A stretch of DNA of 64,000 nucleotides from Streptomyces melanogenes. Lineage in GTDB: Bacteria; Actinomycetota; Actinomycetes; Streptomycetales; Streptomycetaceae. A model generated the notes under the pieces. It was not told the DNA's origin, did not search any database, and saw nothing but the letters and a program-made list of their open reading frames with translations. Each line of letters starts with the position of its first letter. The first letter of the stretch is position 1. Location of the stretch: positions 249,639 to 313,638 of the forward strand of contig NZ_BMTS01000013.1 of NCBI RefSeq assembly GCF_014649795.1, read 5' to 3'. The translations under genes were made by a program, and so were the position numbers. Shown here in pieces: positions 52,758 to 61,362 of this stretch.

Positions 52758-52770
52758 GCGTGATTCACGC
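52758..52770. promoter_or_regulatory. Putative operator between ATPase and XRE genes
   Basis: GCGTGA-T-TCACGC is a perfect 6-bp inverted repeat in the 135-bp divergent region. It is a candidate site for the adjacent XRE regulator. If GTG 52768 were the true start of the ATPase gene, it would overlap that start. Confidence 0.5.
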
Positions 52771-52852
52771 CACCACAGTGCGGCGATCTGGTTACGGTCG
52801 GTAGGGGCAGAAAAATCTGTCCATCGCGTGTGGTTGGGGGTGACCCGTCATC

Positions 52853-53704
52853 ATGGTCAACATCCGAGACCTCGATCCCAGCGCCTCCCCGCTGGACTAT
52901 TACGGTTCCGAGCTGCGCCGCAAGCGCGAGTCCGCCGGAATGACCCAGGAACAGCTCGGAAGCTGCATCTTCTGCGCCGCGTCGTTGATCGGCCAGATCG
53001 AGACGGCCCGGAAGGTCCCGACCCGGGACATCTCCGAGCGCCTGGACGCCGCCCTCCTCACGGAGGGGTTCTTCGGGCGGTTGGTCGGGCTGGTCCTGCG
53101 GAGCCAGCTGCCGTCGTGGTTCCAGCAGTACGCCGAGATGGAGGCCAGGGCTGCCTACATCTCCACCTTCCAGGCCCAGTTGGTGTACGGGCTGCTCCAG
53201 ACCGAGGACTATGCCCGTGCGGTGCTGGGCGTACGGGACGAGGGCGACATCGACGCGCGTGTCGAGGCCCGCATGGAGCGCCAGCGGATCCTGGACCGCG
53301 AGACCCCGCCGCTGACCTGGGTGGTCATGAGCGAGGCGGTCCTCCATCAGGAGATCGGCGGCCGCAAGGTCATGCGGGAGCAGCTTGAGCACCTGCTGCA
53401 CCTGCACAGCCAGCGGGACTGGGTGAAGATGCAGGTCCTGCCCTTCGGGGCTGGTTCGCATGCGGGGCTAATGGGATCCTTCAACATCCTGCGCTTCGAG
53501 GACGACCCTGACCTCGTCTACACCGAGGACTTCGTCCAGGGCCACATGACGGCCAACTCGCGCGCTATCAGGGAGGGTTCGCTCCGTTACGATCACTTGC
53601 AGGCCGCCGCTCTGTCCGTGGAGGATTCGACGGCACTGATCGCCCGCGTAATGGAGGAACGGTATGGGGACCAACCAGAACCTGACGGACGTCCTGTGGC
53701 GTAA
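52853..53704 (+). CDS. XRE-family regulator with DUF5753 domain (WhiJ-like)
   Basis: A 283-residue regulator. A Cro/C1-type HTH (about 17-70; LRRKRESAGMTQEQLGSCIF) is followed by the DUF5753/Scr1-type effector domain (about 90-270; EARAAYISTFQAQLVYGLLQ and VLHQEIGGRKVMREQL). Genes of this kind with a DUF397 partner form the whiJ/abaA-type loci that influence Streptomyces development and antibiotic production. The DUF397 gene overlaps its 3' end by 41 bp, indicating coupled translation. Confidence 0.92.
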   Translation: MVNIRDLDPSASPLDYYGSELRRKRESAGMTQEQLGSCIFCAASLIGQIETARKVPTRDISERLDAALLTEGFFGRLVGLVLRSQLPSWFQQYAEMEARAAYISTFQAQLVYGLLQTEDYARAVLGVRDEGDIDARVEARMERQRILDRETPPLTWVVMSEAVLHQEIGGRKVMREQLEHLLHLHSQRDWVKMQVLPFGAGSHAGLMGSFNILRFEDDPDLVYTEDFVQGHMTANSRAIREGSLRYDHLQAAALSVEDSTALIARVMEERYGDQPEPDGRPVA

Positions 53705-53924
53705 GTCGTCCTACAGCGGCGACACGGGCGGCGACTGCGTCGAGTGCGCGCCCCTCGGGGCTGCTGAGTGGCGTACGTCTTCGTACAGCGCCGACACCGG
53801 CGGCGAATGCGTCGAAATCGCCACCCAACCCCACCGCATCGCCGTCCGCGACTCCAAGAACCCGGACGGCGGGGCCTTCATCGTCGGCCCCGCCGCCTTC
53901 AGTGCCTTCGTGCGCAGCCTCTGA
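53664..53924 (+). CDS. DUF397 protein with duplicated N-terminal motif
   Basis: An 86-residue acidic protein of the DUF397 family, usually about 60-65 residues. The family motif WRKSSYSGDTGGDCVE (12-27) is repeated as WRTSSYSADTGGECVE (36-51), 24 residues later. It is then completed by the normal IAVRDSKNPDGGAFIV and SAFVRSL end. It overlaps the XRE regulator gene and probably binds or inhibits it, as proposed for whiJ-type pairs. The duplication looks like an internal 72-bp repeat. Confidence 0.92.
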   Translation: MGTNQNLTDVLWRKSSYSGDTGGDCVECAPLGAAEWRTSSYSADTGGECVEIATQPHRIAVRDSKNPDGGAFIVGPAAFSAFVRSL

Positions 53925-53927
53925 GGG

Positions 53928-54899
53928 TCAGAGCAGCGGGCCCGTGACCGGCAGCACCAGCTGGCACGGGATCGGGCGGGGGTGTGCCGGGTCGAGCGCG
54001 TTCAGTACGTGCGTGAGCGCGATCGGGTCGTAGGAGATCTCCGTGTGGTCCGTGCCGTCCAGGACGCACTGGTCCTGCACCGTGATGTTGGTGACGTTCG
54101 GTCCGGCGGGCAGGAACGTATGGGTGTACGGGGTCGTGACCTCGTCGAACTTCGTCGCGATGTTCGTGTAGGTCACGCCCGGCACCGTACCGCCGCCCGC
54201 GTTCAGCGCCTTGACGAAGTCCGAGCCGATCTCCTGCTGGACGCAGGCGGGGCAGGCCGGGCCGACGACGAACTCGTTGGCGGGCGCGAGGAGATGGAGC
54301 ACCCGGCCGAACTCGGTCAGGCCGGACAGCGTGGTGCCCTGGTTCGGCGTGCCCAGGGAGACCAGCTTGCCGACCTTGGCCGCGCCGCCGAGGTTGTTGA
54401 GGTAGTACCGCGTGACCAGGCCGCCCTGGGAGTGGGCGACGACGTCGACCTTCGGCGCGCCCGTCGCGGCCCGCACCTTGTCGACGAAGGCGGCCATCGT
54501 GGCCGCGCCGTCCTCGATCTTCCCCATGCCCTGGAGCGGTGAAGTGGGCGTCTTTCCGCCGTAGTTGAAGGTGAAGACGCAGTAGCCGTTGTTGGCGAGC
54601 AGCGGCGCGGCTCCGCGCCAGTTGAGGTTCATGTTCTCGGCCGTGCCGTGCGCCAGGACCACCGGGGTGGGGTGGTCCGTGGAGCGGCAGGACCAGTCGT
54701 TGGCGCCCGGCGGCGCCTCGGTGGGTTTGAGGAGACCGGCGAGGAACCCGATGCTGTAGTGGGTCTCCACCGGGAGGTTCGCGGTCGCGGCGGCCGTGCC
54801 GGTATCGGCGGCCTTGGCCGGAACCGTGCTCAGCGCCATGAGCCCCGCGGCGGCGAGTGCGGCACTCACGCAGGCGCGGGAAATTCGGGAGAATCTCAT
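53928..54899 (-). CDS. Secreted triacylglycerol lipase
   Basis: A 323-residue extracellular lipase. The signal peptide (1-30, cleavage at AKA-A) precedes an alpha/beta hydrolase. The oxyanion strand is VVLAHGT (80-86), the nucleophile is S157 in AHSQGG, and an Asp and His lie in the C-terminal third (VLDGTDHTEISYD has both types). Cysteine pairs (C71/C107, and the CPAC and QC/PC groups) suggest disulfides. It ends 3 bp from the DUF397 stop. Divergent to a PucR-like regulator. Confidence 0.88.
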   Translation of the reverse strand: MRFSRISRACVSAALAAAGLMALSTVPAKAADTGTAAATANLPVETHYSIGFLAGLLKPTEAPPGANDWSCRSTDHPTPVVLAHGTAENMNLNWRGAAPLLANNGYCVFTFNYGGKTPTSPLQGMGKIEDGAATMAAFVDKVRAATGAPKVDVVAHSQGGLVTRYYLNNLGGAAKVGKLVSLGTPNQGTTLSGLTEFGRVLHLLAPANEFVVGPACPACVQQEIGSDFVKALNAGGGTVPGVTYTNIATKFDEVTTPYTHTFLPAGPNVTNITVQDQCVLDGTDHTEISYDPIALTHVLNALDPAHPRPIPCQLVLPVTGPLL

Positions 54900-55105
54900 A
54901 TCCAGTACCGTCCCTTGTTCTGGAATTCGACCAGGCGAAAGTACGGGCGGATTCCGGCTGCGGGCAACGGATCTCAGGCGCAGTCCGTCAGGTCCGCAGA
55001 GATATGCCAGAGATTTGTCCACGGGCTGCGGAAACTTGTCACATGCGTGAGCGTATCCCGGTGTGACGGGCGGTAACGTGCCGACAACCTGGCATGTCAC
55101 GGCCA

Positions 55106-55134
55106 TTGACTGGTGAGTAACAAGCGCCGATAAT
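55106..55134 (+). promoter_or_regulatory. Sigma-70 type promoter of a leaderless mRNA
   Basis: TTGACT (55106-55111) and GATAAT (55129-55134) are separated by 17 bp, a near-consensus housekeeping promoter. The ATG of the next gene begins 8 bp after the -10 box, where transcription should start, so the mRNA is probably leaderless. Confidence 0.7.
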
Positions 55135-55141
55135 CGCAGCC

Positions 55142-56350
55142 ATGGCCGGGCCATGGGCAGCTCTGCCGAGCACTCTCGCCGCGGAGCTGCGAAAAGAACA
55201 GCGCTCCACTGCGGCTGAAGTCATCCGGCAGATAAGACAGCACGTACCGGAATTCTCCCGACCGCTGGACGGAAATTTCGGATACGGAATACAGCGCGGG
55301 GTGGAAACCGCGCTGGCCGAATTCGCGGACCTGGTGGAGGGCGGCGCGGCCCCGGCCGCCGAGCGCGGCGAGGACCGGTGGCGGGTCTACTGGGTGCTGG
55401 GGCGCGGCGAGTTCGCGGAGGGCCGCAGCCTGGACGCGCTCCAGGCCGCGTACCGGCTCGGGGCGCGCGTCGCCTGGCGGCGGTACGCGCGGGCGGCGCG
55501 GCGGGCCGGGATGGGCGCCGACCAGGTGGTGCTGCTCGCGGAGGCGGTGTTCGCGCACATCGACGAGATCTCGGCCGTCTCGGTGCGCGGCTACGCCGAG
55601 GCGCAGGCCGACAAGGCGGGCGCGCTGGGGCGGCGGCGCCACCATCTGCTGGGGCGGATCGTGTCCGGCTCGGACCCGTCCGCACTCGAACAGGCCGCGC
55701 TGGCGGCGGGTTGGACGCTGCCGGAGACTGTGGCGTGCGTCGCGCTCGGACCGCCCGCCGAGCGCGACCGCACGCACCGCAGGCTGCCCCCGGCGGTCCT
55801 CGCCGATCTGGACGGCCCCGATCCGTATCTGCTGGTCCCGGACCCGGCGACGGCCCTCGGGGACCTGTCCTTCGCCGGGGCGCTCGATGTGCGCGGGGCG
55901 GTCATCGGGCCGACCGTGCCGCTCGCCATGGCGGCGGACTCGCTGCGCTGGGCGCGCACGCTGCTCGCCCGGCTCGAACGGCCCGCCGGGATCGTCCGCT
56001 GCGAGGAGCGCCTTCCCGAGCTGCTGCTCCTCGGGGACCAGCCGCTGGTGCGGCTCTTCACCGACCGGCGCCTTCGCCCCCTGGACGACCTCACCCCCAA
56101 GCAGGCGACCCGGCTCGCCACCACGCTCCTGGTGTGGTTGCAGTCCCATCGGGGCAGTGCTCCCGAGGTGGCGGACCAGCTGGCGCTGCACCCGCAGACC
56201 GTACGCCAGCGGCTGCGCCGGATCGAGGAGCTCTTCGGGTCCGCCCTCGACGACCCGGACGCCCGCTTCGAGCTCGAAGTGGCCTTACGTTTCCGGTTGT
56301 TGGGTCCGGGGCCCGGCGTGTCCGAGGCGCGCCCGCCCGCGATGCCGTAA
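55142..56350 (+). CDS. PucR-like transcriptional regulator with TTA codon
   Basis: A 402-residue regulator with an N-terminal helical sensor (about 10-170, RsbR/GGDEF-like CdaR N-domain style) and a C-terminal PucR-type HTH. The HTH is near residues 345-370 (QLALHPQTVRQRLRRIEELFG, in part). Codon 382 is TTA (56285-56287), the rare leucine codon read by bldA tRNA, so expression is probably tied to development. Divergent to the lipase gene, which it may control. Confidence 0.85.
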   Translation: MAGPWAALPSTLAAELRKEQRSTAAEVIRQIRQHVPEFSRPLDGNFGYGIQRGVETALAEFADLVEGGAAPAAERGEDRWRVYWVLGRGEFAEGRSLDALQAAYRLGARVAWRRYARAARRAGMGADQVVLLAEAVFAHIDEISAVSVRGYAEAQADKAGALGRRRHHLLGRIVSGSDPSALEQAALAAGWTLPETVACVALGPPAERDRTHRRLPPAVLADLDGPDPYLLVPDPATALGDLSFAGALDVRGAVIGPTVPLAMAADSLRWARTLLARLERPAGIVRCEERLPELLLLGDQPLVRLFTDRRLRPLDDLTPKQATRLATTLLVWLQSHRGSAPEVADQLALHPQTVRQRLRRIEELFGSALDDPDARFELEVALRFRLLGPGPGVSEARPPAMP

Positions 56351-56503
56351 CGTCGCGCGGTTGCTCCGCGCGACGGACGCTTCGCGCCCAGTGAAGGTAA
56401 TTTATGCCCGTTTTTCTCCCCCATGTCACTCGCGTGGCGCAACGCCGAACCTCCCCTTAGCGTGAGGAAGGGCCGCGTATCCCCTCGTAAGGAGACGTAT
56501 GCC

Positions 56504-58129
56504 ATGGGTCGCCACACCAAGGACGCCGTCGAAGAGGGCAGGGCGGAGCGGATAGCCGCCGCTTCGGCACCGGAGGAGAGTGCCGCAGGGGCAACTGGTC
56601 CGGACGGGCTGCCACTGCGCGGCGGGGGCGCGGCCACGGCCGCAGCCGCCGCTGCCGGGCGCACCGGCCATCAGGGCGCCGCCCATGAACACCGCTGGCT
56701 GGTCCTCGCGGTCATCGGCGTCGCCCAGCTGATGGTGGTGCTGGACGCCACCATCGTGAACATCGCGCTGCCCTCCGCGCAGAGCGATCTCGGCTTCAGC
56801 GACGGCAACCGCCAGTGGATCGTCACCGCGTACGCCCTGGCCTTCGGCTCGTTGCTGCTGCTCGGCGGGCGCGTCGCCGACCTCGTGGGCCGCAAGGCGG
56901 TCTTCCTGACCGGCCTGATCGGCTTCGCGGTGGCCTCGGCCATCGGCGGCGCGGCGCCCAGCTTCACGGTCCTCGTGATCGCCCGCGCGCTCCAGGGCGT
57001 CTTCGGCGCGCTGCTCGCACCGGCCGCGCTGTCCCTGCTCACCACGACGTTCACCGACCCGCGGGAACGCGCCAAGGCCTTCGGGATCTACGGCGCCATC
57101 GCGGGCACGGGCGGCGCGGTGGGGCTGCTGCTCGGCGGCCTGCTCACCGAGTACCTCAACTGGCGCTGGTGCCTGTACGTGAACCTCATCTTCGCGGCGA
57201 TCGCCTTCCTCGGCGCGCTTCGCCTGCTCCACCCGGGAGCCCCGGCCGACCGGCCGAAACTGGACATCCCCGGTACGGTGCTGGTCTCGGCGGGCCTGTT
57301 CTGCATCGTGTACGGCTTCTCCAACGCGGAGAAGCACGCGTGGAGTTCGGCGCAGACGTGGGGGTTCCTGGCGGCGGGCGGGGTCCTGCTGATCGCGTTC
57401 GTGCTGTGGCAACTGCGGGCCACACATCCGCTCCTGCCCCTACGGGTGGTCCTCGACCGGGACCGAGGAGCGTCCTTCCTCGCGATGTTCATCTCCGGTG
57501 CCGGGATGTTCGGCGTGTTCCTGTTCCTCACGTACTACCTGCAACAGGTCCTTCGCTACTCGCCCGTGAAGACCGGGCTCGCCTTCATCCCCATGGTCGT
57601 GGTCATGATCGCGTCGTCGGTGATCGCCCAGAACAACGTCGTCCCCAAGGTCGGCGCGAAGCCGATCGTGCCGTTGGGGATGGGGCTGGGGGCGGCGGGG
57701 CTGGTGTGGATGACGGCGCTGGATGTCGACAGCACGTATGCGGCGCATGTGCTGCCGCCGCTGCTCGTGCTGGGCGCGGGCATGGGCCTGATCTTCGCCC
57801 CGGCGATGAATTTGGCCACGGCCGGGGTTGCTGCGCATGACGCGGGTGTGGCGTCGGCGATGGTCAATACGAGTCAGCAGGTGGGTGGTTCTGTTGGCAC
57901 GTCGCTCCTGAACACGCTGGCGACGAGTGCGGCGAGCAGCTATCTGGTGGGCAAGCAGGCCACGCCGCAGGTCTTGGCGAAGGCCCAACTGCACAGTTAC
58001 GCGACGGCGTACTGGTGGTCGGCGGGATTCTTCGCGTTGGGGCTGCTGGTGACGGTGATCCTGTACCGGAAGGGGCCGCCGCATCCGCACCCGACGGAGG
58101 GCGGGGACGCGGGCCCGATCCACATGTGA
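56504..58129 (+). CDS. DHA2-family MFS drug exporter (EmrB/QacA type, 14 TM)
   Basis: A 541-residue exporter. A hydrophilic Ala/Gly-rich N-terminus (about 1-60) precedes 14 helices. Motif A is GGRVADLVGRKAVF, motif D1 is MVVLDATIVNIALP, and motif C is AGTGGAVGLLLGG. The family extrudes drugs or secondary metabolites with protons. AAGGAG lies 10 nt before ATG 56504. It stands alone, with no adjacent TetR or MarR regulator. Confidence 0.9.
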   Translation: MGRHTKDAVEEGRAERIAAASAPEESAAGATGPDGLPLRGGGAATAAAAAAGRTGHQGAAHEHRWLVLAVIGVAQLMVVLDATIVNIALPSAQSDLGFSDGNRQWIVTAYALAFGSLLLLGGRVADLVGRKAVFLTGLIGFAVASAIGGAAPSFTVLVIARALQGVFGALLAPAALSLLTTTFTDPRERAKAFGIYGAIAGTGGAVGLLLGGLLTEYLNWRWCLYVNLIFAAIAFLGALRLLHPGAPADRPKLDIPGTVLVSAGLFCIVYGFSNAEKHAWSSAQTWGFLAAGGVLLIAFVLWQLRATHPLLPLRVVLDRDRGASFLAMFISGAGMFGVFLFLTYYLQQVLRYSPVKTGLAFIPMVVVMIASSVIAQNNVVPKVGAKPIVPLGMGLGAAGLVWMTALDVDSTYAAHVLPPLLVLGAGMGLIFAPAMNLATAGVAAHDAGVASAMVNTSQQVGGSVGTSLLNTLATSAASSYLVGKQATPQVLAKAQLHSYATAYWWSAGFFALGLLVTVILYRKGPPHPHPTEGGDAGPIHM

Positions 58130-58300
58130 GAGCCCCCACCCCACCCCTTCCCGAAACTCTCCGAGGGATGTCGTTCGTCCGCGGACCGTGGCGGGCTGGT
58201 CGCGCAGTTCCCCGCGCCCCTAAAAGCGGATTGCCGCGGAGCGGCATCTAAGGGGCGCGGGGAACTGCGCGACCGGTTGGGGACGGCCCGCAGACGGAGA
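58130..58300. repeat. Composite repeat after DHA2 exporter
   Basis: The CCCCACCCCACCCCTTCCCGAAA module lies just after the stop, in several short blocks. An inverted pair of dispersed-repeat cores (plus 58201-58221, minus 58251-58271) flanks a shortened insert (GGATTGCCGCGGAGCGGCAT). No gene. Confidence 0.85.
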
Positions 58301-58327
58301 ACAAGCCACCGCGCAGCGGGACCGGTC

Positions 58328-58945
58328 TCAGACGAACAGGAATGCCGACGCCGTCGCCGCGCCCAGCGTCGCCCCCGCCACCGTCTGCCCCACCGTGTGG
58401 TAGCTCAGGGCGACACGGGACCAGCACACCGCCGCCGTCAGGGCGTACAGGAGCAGCCAAAGCGGCTCGTGCTGGGTTGCCGCGAGGAGTGCCGGAACCG
58501 CCGACGCCACCGACGCGTCCACCGAGATCTTCCAGACCGTGTTCACCGCGAGCAGCCCGACCGTCATCACCCACAACCCCAGCATCGCCGCGAGAATGCC
58601 GACAGGCGCGTCCCCGAGGACCATGACCAGGGAGCCCGTGCCGATCGAGCCGAGGATGACGAAGAAGATCGGCGCCCGCTTCGTACGGTCGACGACATGG
58701 CGGTCGCCCCACGTCCCGCGCCCCCGCTCCCACTCGATGTACCCCGCCGGGATCAGCCCCGCGCACAGCGCGCCGAGGAACCCCCACAGCAGCCCGGTCC
58801 AGTCGCCCGCCGCCGCGACCCCGATGCCGAGCATGCCGACCAGGAGGCAGTTGCGGGGCTGGAGGACGTTGGTGACGGCGAGGGCGACGGGACGGCGGGC
58901 GGGGTCGTCGAGCCCGGACGTGCGGCTTTCGATCGTGCGGGTCAC
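58328..58945 (-). CDS. PAP2-like membrane phosphatase
   Basis: A 205-residue integral membrane protein with five or six helices. SRVALSYHTVGQTVAGATLG near the C-terminus matches the third PAP2 signature (SR...H...Q...AG), with a conserved His. The first signature (KxxxxxxRP) may be DRTKRAP at about 85. Family members dephosphorylate lipid phosphates such as undecaprenyl diphosphate, but the incomplete motifs leave activity uncertain. Its GTG start overlaps the preceding gene by 4 bp, so it is the last gene of the cluster. Confidence 0.75.
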   Translation of the reverse strand: MTRTIESRTSGLDDPARRPVALAVTNVLQPRNCLLVGMLGIGVAAAGDWTGLLWGFLGALCAGLIPAGYIEWERGRGTWGDRHVVDRTKRAPIFFVILGSIGTGSLVMVLGDAPVGILAAMLGLWVMTVGLLAVNTVWKISVDASVASAVPALLAATQHEPLWLLLYALTAAVCWSRVALSYHTVGQTVAGATLGAATASAFLFV

Positions 58946-60183
58946 GCGGAGGTCTCCCGGGCTCGGGTCGACGCCAGGACCTCGCGGGCCCGGTCGTACG
59001 GAATCGTCTTGTACGCGGCAGCCACCCGCACCAGCCAGGCGACCTCGCCGTCCTGGTCCGTGGCGTGCTGCGGCTCGATGACGGCGGCCCGCCCCGCCAC
59101 CGCCCCGTCCGCCTTCGCGGCGAGCGCGGCCTTGATCCAGTGCGCATCGGCGAGCGGGCCCGCGGCTTCGGGTCCGGCCGCCCGCTTCGCCGCCTCCAGC
59201 AGCTCGTCCGGCACGTAATGCCGCAGCTTCTCCACCGCGTCCGCGATGTCCGCGGCCCACCGGTCGATCCGCAGGTCGGCCGGGGTGTCGAAGCGCGTCA
59301 GCTCCCGCAGCAGCGGCGCCGGCGGCTCGAACGGCTGGTCCGGGAAGGCCGTCATCAGCTCGTACCAGAGCGGGTGCAGCCGCGCCTGCGCCCGCCACAG
59401 CCGCACCCGGCGCCACCCCTTGCTGAACGCGGGGATGGACGCGCCGAGCGCGAAGAACGCGAACAGCACGATCTGCGAGGCCTCGGTGACCTCGTCGAAG
59501 TGCAGCGCGAACGACTTGCTCGGCTGGTCGACCACGCTCACCCACAGGAACAGCGTCCGGCTGAGCGTGTAGGCCACGCCGATGAACATGGCGAACGTCA
59601 TCATGCCGAGCCCGAGGCGCAGATGCCGCACCCGCGCGTTCCCGGTGGCCAGCGCCCACTGGTACGCGCAGACGGCCGAGGACGCGCCCAAGTACAGGTA
59701 GAACACGCTCATGTAGAGCGTCGCGCCCCACTGCCCCGCGTGGTCCGAGACGAACCGGTCGGAGGGGACGGCACGGTCCACGACCGTGAAGAACAGCACC
59801 GTCAGCAGGACCAGCGTGGCCGCGGACGCCTTGGCGGCGACCCGCTGCACGGTCCGCGCGAACCGCACGTGCCCAGGGATCGCGCCCTCGTCCGGGAAGT
59901 GGCCGTAGATCGCCACGATGTAGCTGAGGATCGCCAGGATGGCGATGGTGGCGGTGTAGTGCTTGATGAGGACGGCGAGGTCGGTGACCTCACTGTCGTT
60001 CAGTGTGATCCGTACGAACTTGGTCTTGGTCCACAGGGCGACGGCGAACCCGGCGTAACAGCCCCACAGGGCGCGTCGGCGCCTGTCCTCCTCGTCGCCC
60101 CACAGGGCGGCGGGCATGCGCCACAGGGCGACGGCGGTCATCAGCGCGGCTATGAGATAGCCGGCGAGGTCGAGCGGAGTCAT
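58942..60183 (-). CDS. MAB_1171c-like multi-TM protein (DUF6545-type)
   Basis: A 413-residue protein with about seven N-terminal TM helices (roughly 5-235) and a soluble C-terminal helical domain (about 255-413). This layout matches proteins named 'MAB_1171c family putative transporter' in actinobacteria. No transporter motif is seen, so signalling or receptor roles are as likely. It lies downstream of XRE and ImmA/IrrE peptidase genes and overlaps the PAP2-like gene by 4 bp. Confidence 0.8.
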   Translation of the reverse strand: MTPLDLAGYLIAALMTAVALWRMPAALWGDEEDRRRRALWGCYAGFAVALWTKTKFVRITLNDSEVTDLAVLIKHYTATIAILAILSYIVAIYGHFPDEGAIPGHVRFARTVQRVAAKASAATLVLLTVLFFTVVDRAVPSDRFVSDHAGQWGATLYMSVFYLYLGASSAVCAYQWALATGNARVRHLRLGLGMMTFAMFIGVAYTLSRTLFLWVSVVDQPSKSFALHFDEVTEASQIVLFAFFALGASIPAFSKGWRRVRLWRAQARLHPLWYELMTAFPDQPFEPPAPLLRELTRFDTPADLRIDRWAADIADAVEKLRHYVPDELLEAAKRAAGPEAAGPLADAHWIKAALAAKADGAVAGRAAVIEPQHATDQDGEVAWLVRVAAAYKTIPYDRAREVLASTRARETSA

Positions 60184-60264
60184 CGGGGGGATTCCTCGGG
60201 GCAGGAACGGGGACGGGTTTTCGGCGGCCTTGGGTGGAGGCCGCGGGATTCGGTCTCTGCGGAT

Positions 60265-60816
60265 TCAGTCTCTGCGGAACGGGTTGAGGCCCCGGCGGCG
60301 GTGGGCGACCGGCCGGGAGAGCGAGTTGGCGAGCCGTCCGACCATGTCGTCGCTGGTCACGTCCCTGGCCATCCGGGGGATGAGGGAGGCCCCGAACTCG
60401 GCCACGCGCTCGTCGTGGGTGTCGTACTGCGCGCGCGCCTGCACGGTGGCGCCGGAGCCGACGACGCGCTGGATGAGCGAGGGGTCGAACATCGGCAGCA
60501 GCGCCCCCAGCTGGTCGGCGTCCAGGCTGGTGCCGTGGTCGAACCACTCGTGGCACAGCTCGTGGAGGATGACGTGCTGGGTCTGGTAGTCGGTGGGGCG
60601 CTTGCGGTAGAGGACGAAGCTGGTGTTCCCGGCCTTGAGCCGGAGCCCGCAGGCGGCGTTGACCCGCGCCAGCCGGTCGGGCAGCTCCCGCAGCACGAGG
60701 GTGCGGCCGCGGGCCGCCTCCATGTTCGCGACCAGGCCCTCGATGCTGAACGGGGCGGGGATCGGCAGGTCGGCGAGCCCGGCCTCGCACTCCCTCCGCA
60801 GCTCGCGCATGGACAT
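60265..60816 (-). CDS. ImmA/IrrE-family (M78) metallo-endopeptidase
   Basis: A 183-residue protein with zinc motif H85-E-L-C-H89 in ILHELCHEWFDHG and a compact helical N-terminus. ImmA of ICEBs1 and IrrE of Deinococcus cleave an XRE-type repressor on a signal. Here an XRE gene lies directly upstream on the same strand, so that protein is a natural candidate substrate. ATG 60816 has AGAGG upstream. The C-terminus (about 130-183) is a less conserved, Arg-rich extension. Confidence 0.85.
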   Translation of the reverse strand: MSMRELRRECEAGLADLPIPAPFSIEGLVANMEAARGRTLVLRELPDRLARVNAACGLRLKAGNTSFVLYRKRPTDYQTQHVILHELCHEWFDHGTSLDADQLGALLPMFDPSLIQRVVGSGATVQARAQYDTHDERVAEFGASLIPRMARDVTSDDMVGRLANSLSRPVAHRRRGLNPFRRD

Positions 60817-60939
60817 GGAAGCCTCTGGGTCCCTCGGGGCGTAGTCACGCGTGCGTGCGTATGGACATGCGATCGATCGGCGCATCTTAACGAACGCGGG
60901 TGAATACGGGGGGTGCGGCGAGACGAGCCCGGGCCGCCG

Positions 60940-61362
60940 CTACGACTCGGAGCGGCTGTCGCTGTCCTTCTTCTCTTCGAGAAGGGACAGGGCGAACTGG
61001 AGGAGCTCGGCGGAGAGCCCGTCGTCGTCGAGCCCGCGCCCCGCGATGCCGCTGATCTCGCCCGTACGCCGCTTGGCGAGGAACTGGAGTCCGGCCACGA
61101 CGTCGTCGACGACCTCGGACTCCTCCTTGAAGAACCGCCAGTCGACCCCGAAGCCGAGCCCGAGCGCCTTGAGGATGTCCTCGGAGGGGTGGGTGACCTT
61201 GCCCGCGAGGATGTTGGAGAAGTAGCTGTGGGAGAGGTGCCCGCCGCGCTCCTTCACCAGGTCGGAGAACGCGCGCCCCGAGACGTTCTCGCCGGGAAAG
61301 GTCTTCTCGACCATGTAGGCGACCTTCTGCTGAAGCGTGGTCAGCTCAGGAGTGTCTTCCAT
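60940..61362 (-). CDS. XRE-family DNA-binding protein
   Basis: A 140-residue regulator. The HTH region lies at about 25-75 (GRAFSDLVKERGGHLSHSYF, NILAGKVTHPSEDILKALG), followed by a short C-terminal acidic helix (LQFALSLLEEKKDSDSRSES). The acidic tail is a possible cleavage or interaction segment. ATG 61362 has GGGGGA upstream; GTG 61374 is an alternative. Head of the XRE/ImmA/MAB_1171c/PAP2 cluster. Confidence 0.85.
   Translation of the reverse strand: MEDTPELTTLQQKVAYMVEKTFPGENVSGRAFSDLVKERGGHLSHSYFSNILAGKVTHPSEDILKALGLGFGVDWRFFKEESEVVDDVVAGLQFLAKRRTGEISGIAGRGLDDDGLSAELLQFALSLLEEKKDSDSRSES

Noticed and set aside
52718..53461. Extension of the anti-sigma ATPase frame across the XRE gene
   Set aside because: Antisense to a clear XRE/DUF5753 gene; the GHKL domain is complete from 52717.
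55015..55023. TTGTCCACG as a further DnaA box
   Set aside because: One mismatch in nine bases and isolated; too weak to call.
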